From NCBI GenBank assembly GCA_000697665.1, contig KL197710.1, positions 1,835,036 to 1,899,035 of the forward strand: DNA of 64,000 nt, given 5' to 3'. The position numbers and the translations under genes are program-made. The notes under the pieces were generated by a model. The model did no database searches. It had not been told where the DNA came from and saw nothing but the letters and a program-made list of their open reading frames with translations. Each line of letters begins with the position of its first letter. The first letter of the stretch is position 1. Shown here in pieces: positions 23,065-34,938 of this stretch. The stretch comes from Jaapia argillacea MUCL 33604 (taxonomy: Eukaryota > Basidiomycota > Agaricomycetes > Jaapiales > Jaapiaceae).

Positions 23065-24701
23065 ATGTGTCGGTTTGTGATTTATAAAGGTACTGCGCCG
23101 GTGCAGTTGTCTCATGTAGGTTCGGTCTTGTCGGGATTCGAGGTTATACGCTGACGGTGGTGGACTTGTGTAGCTGTTGACGAGGCCATGTCATTCTATC
23201 ATCAATCAAGCCTTTGATTCGAGGTTGAGGTTGGATCGTAGACGGCCTATCAACGGAGATGGCTTTGGCGTCGGTGCGTCGTTCTCCACTCCCACCTTTT
23301 GTTGGCACACGACCTTATGATTATCACGTTGACCCACAGGCTGGTATGATTCGGTTTATGATGCAGAGTTGGGGAGCCAACCTTGTATATTCACATCTGT
23401 TACACCGGTGAGCCGTCGTCTGCGTCTTTTGCTGGGAACGGAATCTGAGACGGAGTACTAGGCATGGAATAACGTCAACCTTACTCGGCTCGCCGAGAAA
23501 ATCAAGTCTCCGTTAGTCTTGTACGTATCCGCCTACCTTTCGTACGTGTGTCTGTTGAACTAATGCCGATATCAGTGCACATGTGCGAGCTACCACAGCC
23601 GGTTCGCTATCGCTTGATAATTGTCATCCGTTCGTTCATGGCAAGTTGATGGTGCGTTGCCTTTTCTTATCGTTGATTTGTTATGTCGGATTGAGTTAGA
23701 TGTTTTTTGGGGGGTAGTGGATGCATAATGGTGGTATTGCGGATTTCCCGAAGGTTAAGCGGAAATTGCAGCAGGCGCTGCCGGATGAGATTTTTGATAT
23801 TGTTAATGGGAATACCGGTGTGTTAACGTCTGTCGTGCATTGGCTGTGGAGTTGACTGAAACGTGGTTTGTAGATTCAGAATGGGCATTCGCATTGTTTC
23901 TGTCAAAGGTAACTTCGATTCCTTTGATTTTGCGTCCAATTGCTGAAATGTCAAATGTAGCTCCCAAACGCAAATGCAAAGTGTTTCACCTATACGACGT
24001 TGAAGCAAGCCATGGTGGATACGATTGCGCATCTCAACGCGATTGCTGCGGAAATGGGCATAACAGAGGTGTGTTCGACGAGATGTTTCAAACTCCTAAA
24101 TTGATGTTCAATTACCAGCCGAGCCTGATGAACTTTTGCGTCACGGATGGGGAGAGTGTGATTGCGACGAGATATATCTCGTCACGGAAAGATGAGGCTG
24201 CGTCTTTGGTATGGACAAGATGATTCTTGCGGTTTGTGGTAACTTGCTGATTTTGAGTGAACAGTGGTTCTCTTCTGGTACGACTTTCAGTGAATATGCA
24301 AAGGGTGGGCATTATAAGATGTCTAAAGCGGACAAGCGAGAGAACATCATCATGGTAAGCACGTCCTCCTTGGGTCAGTCATTCACTTAAGCTTGCTGTC
24401 CCAAAGATCGCCAGTGAACCTCTCACTTTTGAGAAAGGTATGTAGATCCGACTCACATCTTTGATAACATCCTCAACTTGTTCTAGCCGACTGGATGGAA
24501 ATTAAGACAAACCACATAGCCGTCATCACGCCCAAGATGAACTTACTGCAAATACCCATCATCGACGAGTTCTACGTCCCTCCCTCTGATCCTGAGTACC
24601 GTGGTCGCGGTACGACGTTTGCTGCGGAGAAGGGGTTCTTGAGTCCTAGAAGAGCGATTGGGGCGATGTATGCTCCTGAGGCTCCCGTTCTTCATTTGTG
24701 A
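23065..24701 (+). CDS. Class II glutamine amidotransferase, Dug3-like
   Basis: The protein starts MCRFVIYKGTAPVQLSH, which places Cys2 as the N-terminal nucleophile once Met is removed, the hallmark of class II (Ntn) amidotransferases. Further signatures are NGDGFGVGWYD, FAHVRATT, NCHPFVHGKLMWMHNG (oxyanion region and NGG) and DSEWAFALFLS. The C-terminal part has YKMSKADKRENIIMIASEPL and ends APEAPVLHL. At least nine short introns break it up; the first joins SH to LLTRPCHSIINQAFDSR. In yeast, Dug3 pairs with Dug2 to degrade glutathione outside the gamma-glutamyl cycle. Closely related amidotransferases act in other pathways, so the glutathione role is inferred from overall similarity. Confidence 0.9.
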
Positions 24702-24986
24702 TTTGTCGCTTTGTATGCATGTCGTTGGGAATTTGTACATTCTTGTTTTCTGTAGAGTATAGCTTGTGAATAATGTTATCTTGCTTTCGTTCATTTGATT
24801 GGAGGTTCATCAGACGCCCATGACCATCTGTCCAAGTTTGTGAGCAATACGCCGAGTTGTGGCCGGCGTGTTCTTGGAGCGCTCTGATCATGCTGTTCTA
24901 TCGCCATGGATTGGAGTGCCTGTCCGCATTCGCTCCTCTTAAAGCCTCAGATGCTCTTAGAATCTGAACGCTCGTCTTGATCAATA

Positions 24987-27555
24987 ATGCCACCTCGGTT
25001 TGTTGCACCCCTCCCAGCCTCTGTTGCAAGGAGACAAGATGAAATCACTGGTTCATCGTCTTCGCTATCTACTCGATTCGTTGCACCTCTTCCAGAGGTT
25101 CCCCCAAGAAACGGTCAGGAAGTGACCCCTGGTTCATCTCCGCAGTCGAAAGCATTGAAGCCTCCTCCACACCACCCTTCTCGCAGTGTGCCCATTCCAC
25201 CGCTGTCACCGATTCCAACCTCTCCGCCTGCTTCCTCACAAACCTCCTTTTCTGTCTCACCACCGAGGCCACTCCCTGAGAGAAATGCGACGAACGGGAG
25301 TTTGATATCTGATAAGCCTGAGGAAGAATTGTCGGAGGAGCAGTTGAGGGAGTTGTATGATGACGAGGAGATTGAGAGGTTCCTGCATATCTTTTCCACT
25401 GTGAGTCTCCTTTTATACCTTTTCTTTATCGTTGATGAATTTTCACACTACCCCCCAGTATGTTACTGAAGTCAGGTTGCCCGAAACTCCCCGCAGTCTA
25501 GTGGGAACAGAGGATGGCGTTACTGCGGTCCCTTTGCCGACAGAACATGATGTTGTCATCGATGTCCAAGCAGGGTCTGAAGATGGAGACTGGGTCCCTG
25601 TTTCCGACTCTCCGACTCCGCCGTCTGGTCCCCCTACCCCTTTACCGCCAGGTCGATGCTTCTCAGAGCAAATTGCTTTTGTGCGTACATTTTCTTCACT
25701 TTATTCCTACAGACCTGACCTACTTTCGATATATTTCCTAGAACTACATCGTTCCAGCGTTACCTCCACCTCGTCCCCCTCCCCCTCCGTTTACGCTCGC
25801 CCGGTTGAGACTAACAACACAAAGGCTCTATCTGGCGGTGGAACCTGCCTACCTGCCCTTTTTTATCGGTTTGTGGCACCTGGCGTCTTGGACCGATCGA
25901 AGAGCTAGTGGGACTTACTGTGCCGTATGTTATCTGCTCCGTAGATGAACTTTATTTTGACTTTGACCGTAGATCTTTTGGTTTCTCTGGTTGAACAACC
26001 TTCTCCTGCCGGCTCTACTTATGAGGATCCTTTATGTCCTCATCCGGAACAAACTCCAACCGTATCCAGGTCTCGACGAGCTTCGAAGACGTAGGAAAGA
26101 GGTTGATCGTGCGCAAGCTTTTGGGAAGGATATGCAGCAACGGTTTTCTGTCGCTTCTGCCTTTGGTGTTGGGGAAGTGTGGCAGATGGCGAAACTTCTG
26201 ACGAAGTACAAGAGGAAATCCACGAAGTTTGCTGAAGCAACCAACGATAGCGAACTCCCAGCCGACGAGTTGGCGCCAGAAGTAGGAATCACGGAAAAGG
26301 CAGCAGGGATATTGGAGGAGGTCGCAACAACGACTGAGGGAACTACTGTACTTGATGATACCAAAGACAGTAAGGAGGTGCAAGACATCAAGCGGACAAT
26401 TTTGTTTGCTTTGCACGAGATTGCAGATATGCATGAACGAGTTAGGAAGTAAGTCTCTCACTCTTCAATTCCACGAACCTAGCTCACAATACCCTCAGCA
26501 TATTTCTATGGAGACGCCCTTCTGTATCCCGGAGATATGCTATCGTACGTAGATCCATTTCGGAAGGACTTGTAACGCTCAGCCCTTCGTCAGATCTTTG
26601 GCGCGCTTTTTGCGGTGACACTCCTGGTGCCTGCTGCATACCTGGCAAAGTTAGTCTACGCGGCGGGTGGTATCACTTTCTGGCATCTCACTCCCATCAT
26701 CGCTGCTATTCCGCCAGCAGATCGTGCACGGTTAGTGGATCATCGTCTCAGTGCCGTCTATCTCACCCCTGATAAAACCGTTGTCGATAAGATTTGGCGC
26801 TGCCTTTGGGGATGCACCCACAGATGCTGAATACGCAATGGACCTCATTTCACAACGTGTGGCTCATGGTCAAGACGTCATCCCCACAAGGCACAAAAAG
26901 TCGAAATCAAAGAGTGGATCCACTACCCCCATGCCGGACTTTGCACAGGAGGGTACGGCGACACAGCAGCCTCGGGGCGAAGAAGGGAGCAATTCCATCA
27001 ACTGGAAGAAACTTGGGACTCGCGTAGCGGCAGGGACCAATCTTTTCCACACGGGAAAGAAGATTCTCAGCGGCCAAGATGTATGTGAATTTGTGTATCA
27101 TTCGTGCTGATACTGAAATTTCCTTAGTGGTCGCGTCTGGATACTTGGTCTCCGCAGAATCCTGGACTTTCCGGAGCGCCTTTCGCTCCTAATCAATCCA
27201 CACAAATTGAAACGCACAGTAAGTGTTCCGATTTACCGTATGTGGTTGGGCCTAAGTCGCTCGGACAGCCTTCCCTGCTCAAAATACAAAAGCCTTTGGG
27301 GTGATTACGCTAACGCCGACCTCGCTATTCTTCACTCCTCTGGGCTACGCCAATCCTTCAACGACTCTCTCGCTAAAGGACATATCCGGCGTCAAGAAGT
27401 CCGGTCCGTTCAAAGGGCTGAAAATTCGCTTGGTGGATACATCCAAGGACCCGAATGGGGAAGCAAGAGAGGACAAGTATCTATGGGTAGGCGAGAGGGA
27501 CGAGCTCTTTGCGAGACTGATTGGATGGGAGGGTAGGCAGTGGATCAGAGTGTGA
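24987..27555 (+). CDS. Membrane protein with C-terminal GRAM/PH-like domain (DUF3292-like)
   Basis: The N-terminal about 200 residues are disordered and Pro/Ser-rich and carry a repeated RFVAPLP motif. An acidic stretch (EELSEEQLRELYDDEEIERFL) follows. Hydrophobic segments include WLNNLLLPALLMRILYVLI (about 25985-26045) and FGALFAVTLLVPAAYLAKLV (about 26600-26660), so this is an integral membrane protein. A lysine- and serine-rich linker leads to a C-terminal beta-rich domain: AFGVITLTPTSLFFTPLGYA, then LSLKDISGVKKSG, ending GWEGRQWIRV. That pattern resembles GRAM or PH-like lipid-binding folds seen in DUF3292 proteins. Around eight introns are needed. The exact function is unknown; an ER or contact-site role would be a guess. 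Confidence 0.6.
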
Positions 27556-27808
27556 TGTGACTCGCTGTGACCAGCTTCTTTCTTAGTTTCAAACTCAGTG
27601 ACTGGGATTCTGTGCGTGCTGTTGGTCCTCTGTCTCTCTTGTATCCCTAGTCTGCATTTAGTGTGCCAGGTCCACCTAGAGTGGTTTGTTCTGTTCCACT
27701 GTTCACTGTATCGAATTTTTTTCGCTCCGTTTCTGTCGCGTTCGAAAAGCCCACCAAGTCTGTATCCTGATTCCTGAGCCAACGTCGACAAAGTCACGAC
27801 AAAACACC

Positions 27809-30800
27809 ATGTTCTTTTCAACTGAGCTACTTTCTCGGCGCGACAGCGGGTTTGGTCTACTCTGGTGAGTGGTTTTCACGTTTGCCTTGCCTTTTGGACG
27901 CTCAAGACTTCTCTTAGGCTTGCCGCTACACTTGGATCTAAATCGTCGTTCAAGAAACTTCCGAAGCGATCTATCTTGACGGCAGATATTGCTCAATTAT
28001 GTGGTCTTATCGCCGAACCAGAAGAGCCTCTTGCTCTGCGGTTATCCAGTAACCTTATGGTTGGAGTAGCGCGGTATATATGCCCCTCTATTGCGATGGG
28101 TCATGCTTTCTGACATTTGGTTGTAGCGTATATAAAGGTTCCACCCACTTCAGCTCCCGGTGTCATATTATCATCAGACCGACGATTTCCACAGTGAAGC
28201 AGGAAATATTCTTGACAGACGTCACGACATGCTTTCAATCTCTGAGGAAAGCCGTCCTGGAGATTCAATCGCTTTCAGCAGCTCAGCTTCAGATGGGCCA
28301 GCCAAGCGTCCGGTAACTTTACCTCTTGATGGACCAGAACTCCAATTGAAACCGTTGCCACAGGCCCGACGCGATTACGCTGTCATTCGATCCCAACGCA
28401 TCTTTTTCTATGAATTTTGATCCCTTTATTGCGGTATGTCGCGATGCGATATCTTTCAATTCCTCTCTCATGGCTCCTACGACCACAGAACTGGGATGAC
28501 TACGACGATATGAGAGGTGTGTAGCCGTTTTCAAGTTACAGCGGCTGACATTCCTTACGGAACCTACAGCTCCTAATTCAGACGCCAGGGACGACGACTA
28601 CGGATCATCATCAAAGAAGGCCAAAGGTAAAAGTAAGCCCAAGTGTAGTGTAGGTGCGGAGGAAGGGAGAGGGGACTTGCACATCCTCAGCGACTATCGC
28701 GAAGATTTTTTCTCTACTTCTTTTGATGTTTCATTTCTTGCTGGTGGCGTGGACGGTGGTGGACCATCCTCTTCTCAGTTGGACGGTGGACTCGGTTTCG
28801 ATTTTGGCGACGTTGCGTTTAGAGCTGAAGATCTTTTGGAGTTTGGTGGCGATATTGGGTACGAGCTAGCGAGAGAGCTAGGAGAAGGTTGGGGTGTTCC
28901 TGCTGAGGATGACCTTCGTCATGAGTAGGTTTTTCCGGGATCCCCTCGATCCATATCTGATATGATTCAGCCAAAGGATGGACGTCGATCTTCAACTCGA
29001 CTTCGGCTTCGATGACCCAGGAATGGGGATTGAAATGGATGGAGAGTTTGGTGGGGACGGGCCATTGGCCGAAGGGGAACCCCCAGAGGGTTCTCTTGGG
29101 CAGATCAACCAAGGCAACGCCGAAAACACAAACTCACGAAAGAGGGTCCGTTATTTTTCATCGCCCGTTATCTCTTCTGAACGCGACCCTCATAGAAGCA
29201 AGTAGACTCCGACAAGGGTGCGGTTGCGTTCGTGCTGATAGCCCTGCTTCATTAACATGTTATGAATTAGAAAACCTCCCACCCTCGTCTGTTGCACCCT
29301 CGATCACACCACGGTCTGCTCTATCTCCAAATCCTTTTCAAGCCCAAGAGCCAAACCTCCCACCTCCCACGCCCAGTGAGGCTCCCACACAAGACAGGGA
29401 AAGTGAGGCAGAACCCAAAGCGCCTCGAAAGAAATCCAAGAGAGTGCGGCTGCTACTCGACCCCAGAACAGAATTGGATGACGATGAACTCAAGGCATGC
29501 GTCACGTCGTAATCTTAGGAATCTTACTGACGCATTTCCTGCAGGCTGCTCGGGAGAAATATCTGGAAGACCAGGACGCTCTGAGGTATGAATTGGAGGC
29601 TAGGAGAGCAGAGAAAATGGGCGGCAAGATGATTGAGGACTTGATCTGGGGAGTGCCTCGTGGTCGTACGTCCAGTCGGCTTTCCCTCGTCTCCACAGAT
29701 ACTTATATTCGACAATCATCAGTGGAAGCTCCCGCACTTGCAGACTTATGGACGGAGAACTTCAAGGTTCAAGTGGAAGCTCGATCGGGCGCCCTATACA
29801 TTGATATAGACGGTAAGGTCAAGCCTTTTCGATTTCCTGTACTTATTAGTATAATGTTAGGGGAGCGACCTCGAAAGCGTCGTAAGGAGGCTATCCAGGG
29901 CGCGGAAGTCGAACCCGAGCAGGACCAACTCGTCGAAAACAGAATTGACGATTGGGATATGAATCGGGCAATGCTGATGGGCGAGATGGATATGGACTTG
30001 GGTATGGTTGATATGGGAGCTGAAATGGGTGACCTCCGTGCGTCGTCAACACAACCGTGGCCTCCTGTCCTCATTTGATGATTCCCGTAGAGGATCCCGA
30101 GTTCGGCGTTTTTCGTAGCAGAGTTCCCTCTTCACAAGTAACTTCCATGACCTATCCGACGCAGCATTAACTCAAGCTCACTGTAGGAGCCCGAACAAGC
30201 CCGTCGAGCTTCTCGTCAACCGTCTGCGATGGGTAGTTATCTTGGACGAAATGGGCCACAGACTCCTATGGTTGGCTCTCAGCGCAGTTCCATTTTACCA
30301 TGGGCCAATGTAGGCCCTAGCTCTTCTGTTGGAGGCGTGGGATTCAGTCTTGGCATGGATGGCGACCTGGCGGACATCGACCATGCTGACATTGGATTGA
30401 TTGGGTCGCAAAGAGGCTCTCAGGTTCAAAGTCGGGTCGGAAGTGTGGCCGGCGGAATCGGAGGGACTCCTATGAGTTTGGGCAAAGTGGGCTCGCAGAT
30501 AAGTGGCCAGGACTTCGAATTTCCAGGTACGTCTGTTTCCCGAGCATAGCTCTTGGATCATAACTCTTGGCCCAGCGGACGTTATCGAAGGGATGGAATC
30601 TCAACTATCGGAAGTCAATGCCGATACCCTGGAACGGAACTCCCGCAATTTCTTAGCGTATGTCACCAATGGTCTCAATCCGAGTTGCTTCTGAACTACA
30701 GCTAGATGGGCGACCGAGCAATCAGAGCAACTAACCCGCGGAGAAGTCCTCACCTTCGACCACCTCGTGCCCAAAGATACGAGTAGTCATCACGTTGCAG

Positions 30801-31006
30801 CTTCCGGGTTTTATCACTGCTTAGGTGTGTACCCCACTTCTAGAGACCTGACACCATAGATCGTGCCTTGCCCCCTTGTCTTGTCTCCCTCGATCTCACC
30901 GGTGCGCTTGGATGACTGTCGGACAGCTCTTGCGACCAAAGATCTTCTAGGCGTCAAGCAGGAGGTCTCCTTCGGTACGATCGTTATCACTCTCAAACAT
31001 GCATGA
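27809..31006 (+). CDS. REC8: Meiotic cohesin kleisin Rec8
   Basis: Rec8 is the meiosis-specific kleisin that closes the cohesin ring between Smc3 and Smc1 and is cleaved by separase. The N-terminus MFFSTELLSRRDSGFGLLW and WLAATLGSKSSFKKLPKRS form the Rad21/Rec8 Smc3-binding domain; the RRDSGFGLLWLAATLG version is Rec8-type rather than mitotic Rad21. ILTADIAQLC and SNLMVGVARVYKVKQEIFL follow, the latter using an 11-nt exon (28127-28137). The central part is long, acidic and poorly conserved, with several introns. The C-terminal winged helix (ATKDLLGVKQEVSFGTIVIT) ends LKHA with a stop at 31004-31006, after the last intron joins TTA-G to CT. Candidate separase sites cannot be named with confidence. 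Confidence 0.9.
28127..28137 (+). other. 11-nt internal exon of REC8
   Basis: CGTATATAAAG is flanked by AG on the left and GT on the right. It joins GTAGCGCG (ending at 28073) to TGAAGCAG (starting at 28195), giving in frame ARVYKVKQ, the conserved kleisin motif. The flanking introns are 53 and 57 nt. Confidence 0.85.
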
Positions 31007-31360
31007 AGTCGTTCCGAGGATTCGTCCGCTCCAAGATTTTGAAGAAGCTTTACCCAACCCTCGGTATGGAAGGATGCTCAATATGTGGACTCCTTCATCG
31101 GATCCCTCTGCTGTAATCTTGTGTTTGTTCGCTTTGGGAAGGAAGGTGTCGACCCATCCCGCGATGAATCTTGCTGGATCCGTTTTCAATTGTATGGTAG
31201 CGTGAGAATAATCATAATGAAGCTGTTTTCCCGAGTTATTCTGAACACGGTGGCCCACAACAAAAATCAGGCCACATCCAGAAACATCTTGTCTCATTTT
31301 TGTTCTCTAAAGTCCCTTCCAATACCCCCAACGTATCCCTCAGCTTTCATCCGCCGTTCC

Positions 31361-32279
<919 letters not shown>

Positions 32280-32445
32280 TATATGTATCTCAGTAGGTGT
32301 GGGGCCTTCACCACAACCAGATTCATCTACATCTTTGGAAAGGCGCAGAGATAAGTAAAGATACATAAACGTCCAATTAGAACCCGCGAGATAAGAGGAA
32401 AATAAGCAGAACCCAGTATAATCAAGAAACCAGTAGCAACGAGTG

Positions 32446-33760
32446 TCACGATATGCGTTTCAATATCCAAACTTCCCTCTTACTTCCGAACCCCAACGGA
32501 CCCTTTCCCAAAGGAATGCTGGCTTCAAGCTGGTAGCCATGGAAGTTGATGTGGTCCATGATGTAGGCAGCCAATTTGTTCTTGTTAAGTTTTTCTGCCA
32601 AGGGAATTGTGAGAAGGCGGAGACGCATAGATAACGTTCACATACGTCCACCTGCACTCTTGCTCAGGCGAATGACACATTGCTCATCTGTCGTCGTATC
32701 AGAAGCAAGATGGCGGTGGAATGCCCCCCTGATCGCTACTGCAATGGACTCTTTGATGCTCTCTGGTGCATCGTAGATGGTCACTTTATAGCCAGAGTGG
32801 GAGAGTGCGATTGAGAAATAGTGGGAAGTGATCTCCTGTTCCGTGTCGAAAAAAGCCAGCTGTGGGGATTTCCTCTAAATGATGGTGAGGAAAAGTCGTG
32901 CGGCGCATGTTCAAAAAGCAAAAGACGACATACGACGTGGCCAGAGTTTATTAGCGTGTAGAATTGGTACCCCTAGATGTGTTCAGTTGCGATGAGATTC
33001 AGGAAAGAAGATGGACTGACCTCTTTCGCTAGTGTAGTGAAGAGGTTACATAACATCCTGTGCACCCTACGAGGGAAAATTCAACGGCGTGCACGTAGTC
33101 GATACTGAAATGAACATACAGTATGGCCTCGGGGCCAGAGCTGCTCCATGGCTGGCCATTGAACGCCACACGCCATGAGTTATCTCGGGAACCCCTTGAA
33201 CTTTGAACCCCTTGAGGCCACACAGGCAGAACGAACTCCCTGAAGTCGTCCAATGTGGCCGGAAATGCCAGGTTATCCAGACGAAGCTCATTATTTCCCT
33301 CGAAGGACACAAACAGATGTTCTGGAAGACGTTGTAGACCTTCAAAGCAAAGAATCAGAGTGCACGTACTGCTTGAAGATTGGTAGCCGGTCGAATTCGT
33401 TCTTTGCCGTGTCAATGAATATGTCCGCTGTCTGTCGGTATTGTTGCTGTTGCGTGATCGTGACCGCTCCCGCTCTGGAATCACAGCTGCATTCCTTCTC
33501 TTCAGTGCACTCTTCGAAGGAACAGCATTTCTGGTGTTCGTGGGTTTGTTTCTGATATATGACGGGCGACCAAGCGGAGCAGGCGATGTGGCGTGATAAG
33601 AGGCTGATGGCGCTACTGCGTTGGGAAATGGTACGGCATTGTATTGTGGTTGAGCTTGCCAACCCTGAGGAGCTTGGGTCGGATAACCGTCTTGTGGGAT
33701 GTAGTACGGTTGGGCGCCATAGGGGTAGGAATACTGCTGGGGCTGCCCATATTGCTGCAT
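32446..33760 (-). CDS. Uncharacterised basidiomycete protein with Gln/Tyr-rich N-terminus
   Basis: The gene starts at 33760 with MQQYGQPQQYSYPYGAQP, a Gln/Tyr/Pro-rich disordered region. A basic Arg/Ser stretch (PERERSRSRNSNNTDR) follows. The folded part begins DTAKNEFDRLPIFKQ and continues NELRLDNLAFPATLDDFREF and VLPVWPQGV. Further exons encode EAILVHRMLCNLFTTLAKE, GYQFYTLINSGHV, then QLAFFDTEQEITSHYFSIAL. The last exon begins QKLNKNKLAAYIMDHINFHG and ends ILKRIS at 32446. The last three introns (about 33060-33120, 32970-33015 and 32880-32940 in part) splice in frame. Similar NELRLDNL / WPPGV proteins recur in mushroom genomes as a multigene family of unknown function (from memory). No membrane segment or catalytic motif is visible. 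Confidence 0.7.
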
Positions 33761-34191
33761 GGTGACGATGTCAAGCCAGACTATTCGTCGGAGTTGTGTG
33801 CGGGGGAGTGATAGTTGCAGATGGAGGGAGATGGAGGAGGTCAAGTCTGGGTGTCATCTGAGTGCCACTTGCAAAAGAAGAGTTGCAACGTGCCCGCTTG
33901 ATTGCCTTATTCATGTTGGTGGGTGTCCAAGCGCCCCGCAACAGCAACTTTTGGTCTAGGTTTTTCAGCAACAGGGATATATCGTCTGACAAGGGTTCCG
34001 GCGTATTTTTCGTGAAGCAAGGACTGAGCTGAGCAAGTTTGGATAAAGCAGAGCACCGATTGTTGACCAGAATGGGCATGGACAAGAAGTTGCTCGCGTG
34101 GCTGAGCGGACCATATATAGTTCGATCATTTCGTGGGGTCGAAATCAAGTCTTGCTCGTCAGCACAATTTCCTCCATTCCGTACAACCACC
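33761..34191. other. Divergent intergenic region before MPC1
   Basis: About 430 bases between two head-to-head genes. A long open frame on the minus strand here has no recognisable content and is treated as chance. TATATA occurs at about 34113, roughly 80 bases before the MPC1 ATG. Confidence 0.5.
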
Positions 34192-34898
34192 ATGGCCTCC
34201 ACTTTCGTCAACTGGTTGCGCTCTCCAAAGGCCCGGGAATACTTCTTCAGTATGTCGATCCCATTTACCTCTAAATTGTTGCTAAAACGCGTCCAACAGG
34301 TACACATTTCTGGGGACCGGTTAGTGGGAACACTCACAGTCAATTTGTAACCTTGTGTGAAGCCTGTTTGTGGTTTGTCAACAGGTCGCAAACTGGGGCT
34401 TACCCCTCGCTGCTCTTGCCGACTTGAAGAAGGATGAGGAGGTCATCTCCGGCGCCATGACCACCGCCCTGGCGTGTTACTCGTGAGTCAGAATGTGTCA
34501 GTTGTTGTATGACGAGTGTTGATTGAGGTGCAACGGTTGTTAGGATGGTGTTCATGCGTTTCGGTAAGTCTTTGTTTTTGGCACGCCTCTGCGGTGAGCT
34601 TACCACGATGCCCGTTTCAGCATGGCGGGTGCAACCTCGGAACTACTTGCTCTTTGCTTGTCATTTCACCAACGCGACAGCACAGACCGTACAAGGTGCT
34701 CGGTTTGTGAACTACTGGTACATGGGAGGTAAGGACACTAGGGTTCCGGCTGCAGTGGGAGCAGTTGAAAGTGCGGCTGGGGAGGCCATTGAGGTTACAC
34801 AGGCAGAGGCGCAGAAGCTGGTTGATGCCAAAGTCAGTCCTCTTGTAATTGTTTTCAATAGTCCCCATTCTCAACTAACAATGTCCCCGTAGCCCTAG
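34192..34898 (+). CDS. MPC1: Mitochondrial pyruvate carrier subunit 1
   Basis: MPC1 pairs with a second MPC subunit in the inner mitochondrial membrane to import pyruvate. [20 protein letters not shown] joins across introns to [58 protein letters not shown], then [19 protein letters not shown]. These are the MPC1 signatures (STHFWGP, ANWGLP, QPRN). The C-terminal extension (about 45 residues, Ala/Glu-rich) is longer than in yeast Mpc1. I place the stop at 34896-34898: a 59-nt intron at 34834-34892 with a CTAAC branch site yields a last codon CCC then TAG. Reading through instead stops at 34892. Confidence 0.94.
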
Positions 34899-34938
34899 AT
34901 TGATGTCCGATAAATACTATGCCAGTAATTTCAGTCCG

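Noticed and set aside
33771-34391. 206-codon minus-strand open frame overlapping the MPC1 start
   Set aside because: Its sequence has no recognised features and runs antisense across the conserved first MPC1 exon.
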